Assembly: GCF_001679645.1 (NCBI RefSeq)
Contig: NZ_LRUN01000050.1
Span: 1 to 64,000 of the forward strand
Direction of reading: 5' to 3'
Source: Pseudomonas bananamidigenes
GTDB taxonomy: Bacteria > Pseudomonadota > Gammaproteobacteria > Pseudomonadales > Pseudomonadaceae
DNA: 64,000 nucleotides
Both the position numbers and the translations under genes were made by a program. Positions 1 through 9,797 of this stretch are shown one piece after another (within the stretch, counting starts at the first letter, position 1; the number at the start of each line of letters is the position of its first letter). The notes beneath the pieces are model-generated. The model did not search any database. It saw only the letters and a list, made by a program, of their open reading frames with translations, and had not been told where the DNA came from.

Positions 1-665
1 CCCCCGTGCAGGCGTGGCTCACCGCGCATCCGGGCTGGGTGCTGGGCGACATCCTGATCACCCATCATCATCACGACCATGTCGGCGGCGTCGAGGCGCT
101 CAAGAAAGCCACGGGAGCGACGGTCTACGGGCCGGCCAGTGAAAGCATCCCGGGGCGGGACGTGGCGCTCAAGGACAACGACAAGGTCCGCGTGCTCGGC
201 TGGGATTTCGACGTCTACGCCGTTCCCGGCCATACCCTGGGGCACATTGCCTATTACCATCACGGGCTGCTGTTCTGCGGCGACACCCTGTTCGCCGCCG
301 GCTGTGGCCGCTTGTTCGAAGGCACGCCGGAGCAAATGCACCGCTCGCTCGGTCGCCTGGCAGCCCTGCCGGAAGACACGCTGGTCTACTGCACTCACGA
401 GTACACCCTGAGCAACCTGAAATTCGCTGCCGCCGTGGAGCCGGGCAACCCGGACATTGCCGCCCGTCTGGAAAAAGTCAGTCATCAGCGGCAGAACGGC
501 GTCATGACCCTGCCCTCGACCATTGCCCTGGAAAAACTCACAAACCCGTTCCTGCGTACCGGTGAAACATTAGTTACACAAAAAGTGGACGAACGGAACG
601 GCGCTCAAAACCGGGCGCCAAGTGAGGTTTTTGCGGCGCTGCGGGCCTGGAAAGATAAGTTCTAA
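1..665 (+). CDS. gloB: Hydroxyacylglutathione hydrolase (glyoxalase II), 5' end cut by window
   Basis: Hydrolyses S-D-lactoylglutathione to D-lactate and glutathione, the second step of cytosolic methylglyoxal detoxification. The reading frame is open from base 3, so the true start lies upstream; about 220 of the usual 255 or so residues are visible. The metallo-beta-lactamase metal motif THHHHDH lies at bases 60-81, followed by the metal-ligand regions PGHTLGH and FCGDTLF, then CTHEYTL and the C-terminal HAGH domain region (LEKLTNPFLR). The gloB-mltD order is usual in Pseudomonas. Confidence 0.95.
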   Translation, partial: PVQAWLTAHPGWVLGDILITHHHHDHVGGVEALKKATGATVYGPASESIPGRDVALKDNDKVRVLGWDFDVYAVPGHTLGHIAYYHHGLLFCGDTLFAAGCGRLFEGTPEQMHRSLGRLAALPEDTLVYCTHEYTLSNLKFAAAVEPGNPDIAARLEKVSHQRQNGVMTLPSTIALEKLTNPFLRTGETLVTQKVDERNGAQNRAPSEVFAALRAWKDKF

Positions 666-699
666 GCCGTTCACTGCCTGGTACAAAAACCTTGAACGG

Positions 700-728
700 T
701 TGACCGCAGGGGGTGCGCTTTCTAGAAT
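700..728 (+). promoter_or_regulatory. Sigma-70 promoter of mltD
   Basis: TTGACC at 700-705 and TAGAAT at 723-728 are separated by exactly 17 bases, close to the sigma-70 consensus. Transcription would start near 735, about 30 bases before the mltD ATG at 765. It lies between the gloB stop and mltD, so mltD can be transcribed independently. Confidence 0.7.
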
Positions 729-764
729 CGCCCGACATTTTTGCCCGGAACTTACTTCCAGCCA

Positions 765-2231
765 ATGTCGTCATCCATACGTAAGTCCGTCAATTCAGAC
801 GCATTGACCCGCCTGGCGCAAGCCATCGCGGTGGCTGTGTCCGCCACGCTGGCGGGCTGCTCAAGCCATGCACCGCAGACTGAAGCGACCCATACGCCGA
901 ACATTGCTGCGCGAGCCAAGCAGAAACCCATCTGGTTGTCCGAAAAGCCCAGCCCGCAGGTGCCTCAGGACATCTGGGCGCGCATGCGCAACGGTTTCCA
1001 ACTGCAGGAAGGTCTGGGCGTGAACCCGCGCATCGAGCAACAGCGCCTGTGGTTCGCCAGTAATCCATCCTTTCTCGAAAACGCCGGCGAACGCGGCAGT
1101 CTCTACATTCATTACATCGTCGAGCGCCTCGAAGAACGCAACATGCCGCTGGAACTGGCGCTGCTGCCGGTCATCGAGAGCGCCTACAACCCGATGGCCT
1201 ATTCCCGCGCCGATGCGGTGGGCCTTTGGCAGTTCATCCCGTCTACCGGGCGTTCTTTCAATCTGCGTCAGACCCGGTTCTACGATGGCCGTCGCGACAT
1301 TACCGCCTCGACCACCGCGGCGATGGACTACCTGACCCGCCTGCACGACATGTTCAACGGCGACTGGCTGCTGGCCCTGGCCGCTTACAACGCCGGCGAA
1401 GGCACGGTAAGCCGCGCCATCGAACGCAACGAACGTCTAGGCTTGCCGACCGACTACTGGAACCTGCCGCTGCCGGCGGAAACCCAGGCCTATGTGCCGA
1501 AACTGCTGGCGCTGTCGCAAGTGGTGCTGGCGCCTGAGGCCTACGGGGTCAACCTCAACCCGATCGCCAACGAACCTTACTTCCAGGTCGTCGAAATCAA
1601 CCAGCGCATGGACCTGTCCAAGGTCGCGGCGGTGGCCAACATCGACGAAGACGAGCTGTTCCAGCTCAATCCGGCGTTCAAGCAGCGCACCACCATCGAC
1701 GGCCCGCAGCATCTGCTGGTGCCGACCTCGAAGGCGCAACTGCTGACTGCCAGCCTGCAGACCATGCGTCCTGAAGAGCTGATCAGTCCCCGCTCGCTGA
1801 AGCCGGTGTTCGAAGGCGCAGACCCGACCGAAGTCGCCCAGCTCAAGCGTGCCTACCGGGTCAAGCGTGGCGACAACCTCGGTTCCATCGCCAAGGCCAA
1901 CAAGGTCGAGGTCAAGGACCTGCAACGCTGGAACAAGCTGAACGGCAAGCACCTCAAGGTCGGCCAGACCCTGGTCATGCAGGACACCACCAAACGCACC
2001 CCGGCGCGCAAGACCGGCGGTCGCATCAACACCGTGATCGCGGCCAACACCAAGGCCAAAGGCAAGGACGACAGCAAGCAGCAGACCCAGTACAAGGTCC
2101 AGCGCGGCGATACGCTGTACGTGGTGGCCAAGCGCTTCAACGTCGAGATGCAGCATCTCAAGCGCTGGAACCCGGGCGCCGGCAAGGCGCTCAAGCCTGG
2201 GCAGATGCTCACCGTCTACCAGCCGCACTGA
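765..2231 (+). CDS. mltD: Membrane-bound lytic murein transglycosylase D, LysM-containing lipoprotein
   Basis: Cleaves the MurNAc-GlcNAc bond of peptidoglycan with formation of 1,6-anhydroMurNAc, acting at the inner face of the outer membrane. The 488-residue product begins with a lipoprotein signal ending in the lipobox LAGC. The SLT domain follows at about 100-230, with the catalytic-Glu region LLPVIESAYNP and the motifs GLWQFIPSTG and ALAAYNAGEG. Two LysM repeats (each with YKVQRGDTL-like sequence) lie in the last 130 residues. ATG 765 is chosen because it puts the lipobox at about residue 33 and sits behind a good promoter; an upstream TTG at 741 is less likely. Confidence 0.93.
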   Translation: MSSSIRKSVNSDALTRLAQAIAVAVSATLAGCSSHAPQTEATHTPNIAARAKQKPIWLSEKPSPQVPQDIWARMRNGFQLQEGLGVNPRIEQQRLWFASNPSFLENAGERGSLYIHYIVERLEERNMPLELALLPVIESAYNPMAYSRADAVGLWQFIPSTGRSFNLRQTRFYDGRRDITASTTAAMDYLTRLHDMFNGDWLLALAAYNAGEGTVSRAIERNERLGLPTDYWNLPLPAETQAYVPKLLALSQVVLAPEAYGVNLNPIANEPYFQVVEINQRMDLSKVAAVANIDEDELFQLNPAFKQRTTIDGPQHLLVPTSKAQLLTASLQTMRPEELISPRSLKPVFEGADPTEVAQLKRAYRVKRGDNLGSIAKANKVEVKDLQRWNKLNGKHLKVGQTLVMQDTTKRTPARKTGGRINTVIAANTKAKGKDDSKQQTQYKVQRGDTLYVVAKRFNVEMQHLKRWNPGAGKALKPGQMLTVYQPH

Positions 2232-2236
2232 CCCGG

Positions 2237-2263
2237 AGCCCCTGAATTTCAGGGGCTTTTTTT
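2237..2263 (+). terminator. Intrinsic terminator after mltD
   Basis: A perfect hairpin (AGCCCCTGAA/TTCAGGGGCT) is followed by seven T residues, six bases after the mltD stop. Confidence 0.9.
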
Positions 2264-2396
2264 CGTCTGTCATTTTTTGCTGTCGAGGCAGGCGACTTCC
2301 ACAATCAACCGCGCATCAGGCACCTGTCTTTTTCCTGTCCATACAAGCTGTTACTGTACGGCCCACAAAGCCCAAGCCGCCTGGATCGGATCTGAC

Positions 2397-4229
2397 TTGA
2401 AGCGTCCCCTCCTCCTGCTCCTGATCAGCCTGGCCTTGAGCTCCCCCGTCAGCGCGACGATCACCGAAAGCCACGGTTATGCGCAGTTCGGCACGCTCAA
2501 GTACCCGGCCAGATTTACCCACTTCGACTGGGTCAACCCGCAAGCGCCCAAGGGCGGCACATTGCGGGTGATGGCGTTTGGCACCTTCGATACGCTCAAC
2601 CCCTACACCTTCAAGGGCACCAGCCCGGTCACCACCCCGAATTTCCTGCAGTACGGCATCAACGAGCTGAACGAACCGCTGATGGTCGGAACCGGCCAGT
2701 ACTCGCCGTCCGGCGATGAGCCGGCGTCGAGCTATGGCCTGATCGCGCAATCGGTGGAATACAGCGAAGATCGCAGCTGGGTGGTGTTCAACCTGCGTCC
2801 GGAAGCACGCTTCCACGATGGCACGCCGATCACCGCTTATGACGTAGCGTTCTCCTATCGAACGCTGCTCAAGGAAGGTCATCCGCTGTACCGCACGGCG
2901 CTGCAGGAAGTGTCTCGGGTCGACATCCTCAACCCGCAGCGCATCCGTTTCATCATGAAGCGTTCAGGCAATCCGTTGCTGATCCTGCGCCTGGGCGAGT
3001 TGCCGGTGCTGCCCCAGCATTACTGGAAGGGTCGCGACTTCAAGGCCACCACCTTCGAACCGCCGCTGGGCAGCGGGCCGTACCGCATCACCTCGGTGAC
3101 GCCGGGGCGCCAGCTGATTTTCGAGCGGGTCAAGGATTACTGGGGCAAGGACTTGCCGGTCAATCGCGGCAAGTACAACTTCGATCGCATGGAAGTCGAG
3201 TTCTACCGCGACAGCGACGTGGCCTTCGAAGCGTTCAAGGCCGGCGAGTTCGACATCTATATCGAGCATCAGGCGAAGAACTGGGCCAACGGTTACAACT
3301 TTCCTGCGGTACGCCGTGGCGATGTGATCAAGGCGCAGATCCCGCATCAGATCCCGACCCAGAGCCAGGGCCTGTTCATGAACACCCGGCGAGCCACCTT
3401 CGCGGACGTCAAGACCCGTGAAGCCCTGGGCCTGATGTTCGACTTCGAGTGGACCAACCGCGCGCTGTTCAGCGACGCCTACCAGCGCACCACCAGCTAC
3501 TACCCGAACAGCGAATTCAGCGCCGGCGGCCTGCCCGTCGGCCACGAATGGCTGATGCTCAAACCCTACAAGGATCAACTGCCGGCCCGCCTGTTCACCG
3601 AGCCGTTCACGTTGCCGAAGACCGACGGGCGCGGCATCCCCCGGGAGACCATGCGCAGGGCTCTGGCGCTGCTGGCCGAGGCCGGCTGGAAGCTCAATGG
3701 TCAGCGCCTGCAGAACGCTGCCGGCCAGCCGCTGAGTTTCGAACTGCTGCTGGTCAACCCGAACCTGGAGCGCATCCTCCAGCCATACATCGAGAACCTC
3801 AACAGCATCGGCATCGACGCGCGCCTGCGCACGGTGGATCGCGCCCAGTACAAGCAACGCCTGGATCAGTTCGATTTCGACATGATCCTGATGACCCTCA
3901 ACCAGACCCTCAGCCCGGGACTGGAGCAGTGGCAGTACTTCCACTCCAGTCAGGCCGGGGTCAAGGGCAGCAAGAATTACGCGGGTATCGCCAACCCGGT
4001 GGTCGACCACCTGCTCGAGCAGTTGCTCGCCGCCCGCACCCGCGATGAACAAGTCGCCGCGGGCAAGGCCCTGGACCGCGTACTGCTCTGGCAGCACTAC
4101 AGCATTCCCAACTGGTACCTCAATTATCACCGTCTGGCGTACCGCAACCGGTTCGCTTTCGTCACTACGCCGCCCTATACCCTGGGCCTGAGCGCGTGGT
4201 GGCTGAAATCTTCGGAGAAAGATCAATGA
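2397..4229 (+). CDS. Peptide ABC transporter periplasmic binding protein, YejA-like (copy 1)
   Basis: Predicted periplasmic receptor for oligopeptides, SBP_bac_5 family, feeding the YejBEF-type permease encoded downstream. The E. coli YejABEF system takes up microcin C-type peptides. The 610-residue product has a Sec signal (KRPLLLLLISLALSSPVSA) followed by the family-typical YAQFGTLKYPARFTHFDWVNP and APKGGTLRVM. The start is taken as TTG 2397, preceded by GGATCGGA, because it begins directly with the charged signal peptide; the frame extends upstream to 2277 without a better start. Its stop overlaps the ATG of copy 2 by 4 bases. The two copies share a near-identical 48-base block. Confidence 0.85.
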   Translation: MKRPLLLLLISLALSSPVSATITESHGYAQFGTLKYPARFTHFDWVNPQAPKGGTLRVMAFGTFDTLNPYTFKGTSPVTTPNFLQYGINELNEPLMVGTGQYSPSGDEPASSYGLIAQSVEYSEDRSWVVFNLRPEARFHDGTPITAYDVAFSYRTLLKEGHPLYRTALQEVSRVDILNPQRIRFIMKRSGNPLLILRLGELPVLPQHYWKGRDFKATTFEPPLGSGPYRITSVTPGRQLIFERVKDYWGKDLPVNRGKYNFDRMEVEFYRDSDVAFEAFKAGEFDIYIEHQAKNWANGYNFPAVRRGDVIKAQIPHQIPTQSQGLFMNTRRATFADVKTREALGLMFDFEWTNRALFSDAYQRTTSYYPNSEFSAGGLPVGHEWLMLKPYKDQLPARLFTEPFTLPKTDGRGIPRETMRRALALLAEAGWKLNGQRLQNAAGQPLSFELLLVNPNLERILQPYIENLNSIGIDARLRTVDRAQYKQRLDQFDFDMILMTLNQTLSPGLEQWQYFHSSQAGVKGSKNYAGIANPVVDHLLEQLLAARTRDEQVAAGKALDRVLLWQHYSIPNWYLNYHRLAYRNRFAFVTTPPYTLGLSAWWLKSSEKDQ

Positions 4230-6067
4230 ACGCCATCCGTACCCTGCTCGTGCAGGCTTGCGGCCTGTTGTTCGCCGGGCTGGCCTGCGCCGCCCCGCAG
4301 CACGCCGTGACGCTGTACAACGAGCCACCGAAATACCCGGCGGACTTCAAGCATTTCGATTACGTCGACCCCGACGCCCCCAAGGGCGGGATCTTCCGTC
4401 AAGCCGGTTTCGGCGGCTTCGACAGTCTCAATCCGTTCATCAGCAAGGGCGTGCCGGCCGACGATGTCGGGCAGATCTACGACACCCTGACCCGGCACAG
4501 CCTCGATGAGCCGTTCACCGAATACGGCCTGATCGCCGGCAGGATCGAAAAGGCTCCGGACAACAGCTGGGTGCGTTTCTACCTGCGCCCGGAGGCACGC
4601 TTCCATGACGGCCACCCGGTGCGCGCCGAAGACGTGGTGTTCAGCTTCGAGACCCTGACGAAAGAAGGCTCACCGATGTTTCGCGGCTACTACAGCGATG
4701 TCGAGGAAGCCGTCGCCGAAGATCCGCTGACGGTGCTGTTCAAGTTCAAGCACAACAACAATCGCGAACTGCCGCTGATTCTCGGCCAGTTGCCGGTGCT
4801 GCCGAAGCACTGGTGGGCCAGCCGCGATTTCAACAAGGGCAATCTGGAAATCCCGCTGGGCAGCGGCCCGTACAGGGTCGCCGAAGTGAAGGCCGGGCGA
4901 TCGGTGCGTTACGAGCGGGTCAAGGATTACTGGGGCAAGGACCTGCCGGTCAATCGCGGGTTCTACAATTTCGACGTGATGACCACCGACTACTTCCGCG
5001 ACAACACCGTCGCGCTGGAAGCGCTGAAGGCCGGGCAGTTCGACTACTGGCTGGAAATGACCGCGAAGAACTGGGCCAACGCCTACAACATTCCGGCCGT
5101 CACCGAGGGCCGTCTGGTCAAGGAACTGATCCCCAACGGCAACCCGACCGGCATGCAGGGGTTCGTCTTCAACCTGCGCCGCCCGGTGTTCCAGGACGTC
5201 CGGGTGCGTCAGGCACTGGGCCTGTTGCTCGACTTCGAATGGACCAACAAGCAATTGTTCAACAGCGCTTACGTGCGCACCCGCAGTTATTTCGAAAACT
5301 CGGAAATGGCCGCCACCGGCCTGCCGGACGCCGATCAACTGGCGATCCTCGACCCGTTCCGTCGCCAGCTCCCGGCGCAGGTGTTCAGCGAAGCCTTCGA
5401 AAACCCGAAAACCGACGCCAGCGGCATGATCCGCCTGCAGCAACGCGAGGCATATCAGCTGCTGCAAGAGGCCGGCTGGAAGATCGTCGACGACAAAATG
5501 GTCGACACCCGCGGCAAACCGGTGGTCATCGAGTTTCTGCTGGCCCAGACCGAATTCGAGCGGGTGTTGCTGCCGTTCAAGCGCAACCTCGCCGATCTGG
5601 GCATCGATCTGGTGATCCGCCGCGTCGACGTCTCGCAATACGTCAACCGTGTGCGTTCGCGGGATTTCGACATGATCGTCGGCAGCTTTCCGCAGTCCAA
5701 CTCACCGGGTAACGAACAACGGGAGTTCTGGATGAGCGCAGCAGCCGACAAGCCCAGCAGCCGCAACTCCATGGGCCTGAAAGACCCGATCGTCGATCAC
5801 CTGGTGGAGAGCCTGATCAACGCCGATTCACGCAAAAGCCTGGTGGCCCACGCCCGGGCGCTGGACCGTGTGCTGCAATGGGGTTACTACGTGATCCCCA
5901 ACTGGCACATCAAGAGCTGGCGCGTGGCGTACTGGAACCACATCGGCCATCCGAAAGTCTCCCCAAAATACGACATCGGCATTAATACCTGGTGGGTCAA
6001 ACCCGACACGAAGCCGGCGGTAGAAGTGCAAACCCAACTGCAAGCCGACCCTGTGGGCACGGAGTAA
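4226..6067 (+). CDS. Peptide ABC transporter periplasmic binding protein, YejA-like (copy 2)
   Basis: Second SBP_bac_5 receptor of the same operon, 613 residues. It has a signal peptide ending near GLACA, then the YPADFKHFDYVDPDAPKGG motif parallel to copy 1. ATG 4226 overlaps the stop of copy 1 (ATGA), so the two are probably translationally coupled. The shared signature VKDYWGKDLPVNRG, and clear divergence elsewhere, suggest an old tandem duplication with different peptide preferences. One permease pair follows and would have to serve both. Confidence 0.88.
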   Translation: MNAIRTLLVQACGLLFAGLACAAPQHAVTLYNEPPKYPADFKHFDYVDPDAPKGGIFRQAGFGGFDSLNPFISKGVPADDVGQIYDTLTRHSLDEPFTEYGLIAGRIEKAPDNSWVRFYLRPEARFHDGHPVRAEDVVFSFETLTKEGSPMFRGYYSDVEEAVAEDPLTVLFKFKHNNNRELPLILGQLPVLPKHWWASRDFNKGNLEIPLGSGPYRVAEVKAGRSVRYERVKDYWGKDLPVNRGFYNFDVMTTDYFRDNTVALEALKAGQFDYWLEMTAKNWANAYNIPAVTEGRLVKELIPNGNPTGMQGFVFNLRRPVFQDVRVRQALGLLLDFEWTNKQLFNSAYVRTRSYFENSEMAATGLPDADQLAILDPFRRQLPAQVFSEAFENPKTDASGMIRLQQREAYQLLQEAGWKIVDDKMVDTRGKPVVIEFLLAQTEFERVLLPFKRNLADLGIDLVIRRVDVSQYVNRVRSRDFDMIVGSFPQSNSPGNEQREFWMSAAADKPSSRNSMGLKDPIVDHLVESLINADSRKSLVAHARALDRVLQWGYYVIPNWHIKSWRVAYWNHIGHPKVSPKYDIGINTWWVKPDTKPAVEVQTQLQADPVGTE

Positions 6068-6071
6068 TCAG

Positions 6072-7145
6072 ATGCTGGCGTATATCCTGCGACGACTGTT
6101 GCTGATCATCCCGACCCTGTTCGGCATTCTGCTGATCAACTTCGTGATCATCCAGGCCGCCCCCGGCGGGCCGGTGGAACAGATGATCGCCAAGCTCGAA
6201 GGCTTCGAAGGCGCCACCAGCCGCATTGCCGGCGGCGGTGCCGAAGTGTCGGTGGCCGGCTCCGCCTATCGCGGCGCGCAAGGTCTGGACCCGGCGCTGA
6301 TCAAGGAAATCGAGCACATGTACGGCTTCGACAAGTCGGCGCCCGAACGGCTGTGGATCATGGTCAAGAACTACGCCCGGCTGGATTTCGGCGACAGCTT
6401 TTTCCGCGACGCCAAGGTCATCGACCTGATCAAGGAAAAGATGCCGGTGTCGATCTCGCTGGGGTTGTGGAGCACGCTGATCATGTATCTGGTGTCGATC
6501 CCGCTGGGAATCGCCAAGGCCACGCGGCACGGCAGTCACTTCGACGTCTGGACCAGTTCGGCGATCATCGTCGGCTACGCGATCCCGGCGTTCCTGTTCG
6601 CCATCCTGTTGATCGTGGTGTTTGCCGGCGGCAGTTATCTGGACTGGTTCCCGCTGCGCGGCCTGACCTCCAACAACTTCGATGAGCTGAGCCTGGGCGG
6701 CAAGGTCCTCGATTACTTCTGGCACCTGGCGCTGCCGGTGACGGCGCTGGTGATCGGCAACTTCGCCACCATGACCCTGCTGACCAAAAACAGCTTCCTC
6801 GACGAAATCAACAAACAGTACGTGGTCACCGCCAAGGCCAAGGGCCTGACCCGTAACCGCGTGCTCTATGGCCACGTGTTCCGCAACGCGATGCTGCTGG
6901 TGATCGCCGGTTTCCCGTCGGCATTCATCGGCATCTTCTTCACCGGCTCCCTGCTGGTGGAAGTGATCTTCTCCCTCGACGGTCTCGGCCTGATGAGTTT
7001 CGAAGCGGCGATCAACCGCGATTACCCGGTGGTGTTCGGCACACTGTTCATCTTCACCCTGCTGGGTCTGGTGGTGAAACTGATCGGCGACCTCACCTAT
7101 ACCCTCGTCGATCCGCGCATCGACTTCGCCAGCCGGGAGCATTGA
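6072..7145 (+). CDS. yejB: Peptide ABC transporter permease, YejB-like
   Basis: Inner-membrane permease of the DppB/OppB type, 357 residues. It starts with the typical LAYILRRLLLIIPTLFGILL first membrane segment. The permease core follows from about residue 140, with the EAA-loop region AKAKGLTRNRVLYGHVFRNA, which docks on the ATPase. Only 4 bases separate it from copy 2 of the binding protein, and 1 base from yejE. Confidence 0.92.
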   Translation: MLAYILRRLLLIIPTLFGILLINFVIIQAAPGGPVEQMIAKLEGFEGATSRIAGGGAEVSVAGSAYRGAQGLDPALIKEIEHMYGFDKSAPERLWIMVKNYARLDFGDSFFRDAKVIDLIKEKMPVSISLGLWSTLIMYLVSIPLGIAKATRHGSHFDVWTSSAIIVGYAIPAFLFAILLIVVFAGGSYLDWFPLRGLTSNNFDELSLGGKVLDYFWHLALPVTALVIGNFATMTLLTKNSFLDEINKQYVVTAKAKGLTRNRVLYGHVFRNAMLLVIAGFPSAFIGIFFTGSLLVEVIFSLDGLGLMSFEAAINRDYPVVFGTLFIFTLLGLVVKLIGDLTYTLVDPRIDFASREH

Positions 7146-7146
7146 G

Positions 7147-8166
7147 ATGAACCTGTCCCCTCTCAACCGCCGGCGCTTCGAACTGTTCAAGGCCAACAAG
7201 CGTGGCTGGTGGTCGCTGTGGCTGTTCCTGATTCTGTTCGGCCTGAGCCTCGGCGCCGAGCTGATCGCCAACGACAAGCCGCTGGTGGTGCACTACGACA
7301 ACAACTGGTACTTCCCGGCGATCAAGCGCTACCCGGAAACCACCTTCGGCGGCGAATTCCCGTTGGAAGCCAACTACAAGAGCCCGTACATCCAGGAACT
7401 GCTCAAGGTCAAAGACGCGTGGGTGCTGTGGGCGCCGATTCCATTCAGTTACCAGAGCATCAACTACGATTTGAAAGTCCCGGCCCCCGCCCCGCCCTCG
7501 TCGGTCAACCTGCTGGGCACCGACGATCAGGGCCGCGATGTGCTGGCACGGGTGATCTACGGTTTCCGGATTTCCGTGCTGTTCGCCCTGACGCTGACCG
7601 TACTCAGCTCGATCATCGGCGTGATCGCCGGCGCCTTGCAGGGCTTCTATGGCGGCTGGGTCGACCTGGCCGGCCAGCGCTTTCTGGAGATCTGGTCGGG
7701 TCTGCCGGTGCTGTACCTGCTGATCATCCTCGCCAGCTTTGTCCAGCCGAATTTCTGGTGGCTGCTGGGGATCATGCTGCTGTTCTCGTGGATGAGCCTG
7801 GTGGACGTGGTGCGCGCCGAGTTCCTGCGCGGGCGTAACCTTGAATACGTGCGGGCGGCCCGGGCGCTGGGGATGCAGAACGGCGCGATCATGTTCCGCC
7901 ACATTCTGCCCAACGCCATGGTCTCGACCATGACCTTCATGCCGTTCATCCTGACCGGCGCCATCGGCACCCTCACCGCCCTGGATTTCCTCGGTTTCGG
8001 CCTGCCGGCCGGCAGTCCGTCGCTGGGTGAACTGGTGGCCCAGGGCAAATCCAACCTGCAGGCGCCGTGGCTGGGCATGAGCGCGTTTGCGGTGCTGGCG
8101 CTGATGCTGAGCCTGCTGGTGTTTATCGGCGAGTCCGCTCGCGATGCCTTCGACCCGAGGAAGTGA
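7147..8166 (+). CDS. yejE: Peptide ABC transporter permease, YejE-like
   Basis: Second permease of the Yej-type importer, 339 residues, DppC/OppC type. An N-terminal membrane segment (WWSLWLFLILFGLSLGAE) is followed by a roughly 100-residue periplasmic insert and the permease core. The core carries the GTDDQGRDVLARVIYG motif and the EAA loop ARALGMQNGAIMFRHILPNA. It is one base behind yejB and one base ahead of yejF. Confidence 0.92.
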   Translation: MNLSPLNRRRFELFKANKRGWWSLWLFLILFGLSLGAELIANDKPLVVHYDNNWYFPAIKRYPETTFGGEFPLEANYKSPYIQELLKVKDAWVLWAPIPFSYQSINYDLKVPAPAPPSSVNLLGTDDQGRDVLARVIYGFRISVLFALTLTVLSSIIGVIAGALQGFYGGWVDLAGQRFLEIWSGLPVLYLLIILASFVQPNFWWLLGIMLLFSWMSLVDVVRAEFLRGRNLEYVRAARALGMQNGAIMFRHILPNAMVSTMTFMPFILTGAIGTLTALDFLGFGLPAGSPSLGELVAQGKSNLQAPWLGMSAFAVLALMLSLLVFIGESARDAFDPRK

Positions 8167-8167
8167 A

Positions 8168-9778
8168 ATGAATCAGGACAATCTGATCGAAGTCCGCAAT
8201 CTCGCCGTCGAGTTCGGTACGGGTGACCGCACGCACCGGGTGGTCGAGGGTGTGAGTTTCGACATCAAGCGTGGCGAGACCCTGGCGCTGGTGGGCGAGT
8301 CCGGCTCGGGCAAATCGGTGACGGCGCACTCGATCCTGCGTCTGCTGCCCTACCCGCTGGCTCGCCACCCTGCCGGCAGCATCTCCTACTCCGGGCAGAA
8401 CCTGCTGGAGCTGAGCGAAAAGACCATTCGTCACATCCGCGGCAACCGGATCGCGATGATCTTCCAGGAGCCGATGACCTCGCTCAACCCGCTGCACTCG
8501 ATCGAAAAACAGATCAATGAAGTGCTCGGCATCCACAAAGGCCTGACCGGCAAGGTCGCGACCAAACGCACGCTGGAGCTGCTGGAAATGGTCGGCATCC
8601 CCGAGCCGCACAAACGGCTCAAGGCCCTGCCCCACGAGTTGTCCGGCGGCCAGCGCCAACGGGTGATGATCGCCATGGCGCTGGCCAACGAGCCGGAACT
8701 GCTGATCGCCGACGAACCGACCACCGCGCTGGACGTGACCGTTCAGCTGAAAATCCTCGACCTGCTCAAGCAATTGCAGGCCCGATTGGGCATGGCGCTG
8801 CTACTGATCAGCCACGATTTGAACCTGGTGCGAAGAATTGCGCATCGCGTATGTGTCATGCAGCGCGGTTGCATCGTCGAACAGGCATCGTGCGCAGAAC
8901 TGTTCCGTTCTCCGCAGCATCCGTACACCCGGGAGCTGCTGGCGGCGGAGCCTAGCGGAGGCCCGGCGAGCAATGAAATCGGCGCGCCGCTGTTGCAGGT
9001 CGAGGATTTGAAAGTCTGGTTCCCGATCAAGAAAGGCCTGTTCAAGCGCACGGTGGATCACGTCAAGGCCGTGGACGGCATCAACTTCAGCCTGCCTCAG
9101 GGTCAGACTCTGGGCATCGTAGGAGAAAGCGGTTCGGGCAAGTCCACCCTCGGTCTGGCCATTTTGCGGCTGATCGGCAGCCAGGGCGCGATCCGTTTTG
9201 AAGGCAAGCAGCTAGACTGCCTGACGCAGAACGAGGTTCGCCCGTTGCGTCGGGAGATGCAGGTGGTGTTTCAGGACCCGTTCGGCAGCCTGAGCCCGCG
9301 GATGTGCGTGAGCGACATCGTTGGCGAAGGTTTGCGGATCCACAGGATGGGCACCGCCGCCGAGCAGGAAGCGGCAATCATTGCGGCATTGAAGGAGGTA
9401 GGTCTGGATCCGGAAACCCGACACCGCTACCCCCACGAATTTTCCGGTGGGCAGCGGCAGCGTATCGCCATTGCCCGGGCCCTGGTGCTCAAGCCGGCGC
9501 TGATCCTGCTGGACGAGCCGACTTCGGCCCTCGACCGGACGGTGCAGCGGCAAGTGGTGGAGCTGTTGCGTTCACTGCAAGCCAAGTACAACCTGACGTA
9601 TTTGTTCATCAGCCATGACCTGGCTGTCGTCAAAGCGCTGAGCCACCAGTTGATGGTGGTCAAGCATGGCCAAGTGGTCGAACAGGGAGACGCGCAAAGT
9701 ATCTTTGCCGCCCCCCAACATCCGTATACACAGCAGTTGCTGGAAGCCGCTTTTCTGGCACCAGCCACTGCGCAATAA
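8168..9778 (+). CDS. yejF: Peptide ABC transporter ATP-binding protein, fused double ATPase, YejF-like
   Basis: Supplies ATP hydrolysis for the YejBE permease. The 536-residue protein contains two complete ABC domains. The first has Walker A GESGSGKS near residue 38, signature LSGGQRQRV and Walker B LLIADEP. The second has GESGSGKST near 322, FSGGQRQRI and LILLDEP. Each ends with the oligopeptide-type C-terminal motif (QHPYTREL, QHPYTQQL). ATG 8168 is used because it follows the yejE stop by one base; a further in-frame ATG upstream lies inside yejE. Confidence 0.93.
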   Translation: MNQDNLIEVRNLAVEFGTGDRTHRVVEGVSFDIKRGETLALVGESGSGKSVTAHSILRLLPYPLARHPAGSISYSGQNLLELSEKTIRHIRGNRIAMIFQEPMTSLNPLHSIEKQINEVLGIHKGLTGKVATKRTLELLEMVGIPEPHKRLKALPHELSGGQRQRVMIAMALANEPELLIADEPTTALDVTVQLKILDLLKQLQARLGMALLLISHDLNLVRRIAHRVCVMQRGCIVEQASCAELFRSPQHPYTRELLAAEPSGGPASNEIGAPLLQVEDLKVWFPIKKGLFKRTVDHVKAVDGINFSLPQGQTLGIVGESGSGKSTLGLAILRLIGSQGAIRFEGKQLDCLTQNEVRPLRREMQVVFQDPFGSLSPRMCVSDIVGEGLRIHRMGTAAEQEAAIIAALKEVGLDPETRHRYPHEFSGGQRQRIAIARALVLKPALILLDEPTSALDRTVQRQVVELLRSLQAKYNLTYLFISHDLAVVKALSHQLMVVKHGQVVEQGDAQSIFAAPQHPYTQQLLEAAFLAPATAQ

Positions 9779-9797
9779 CCTGAAAGAGGAGCAACAC

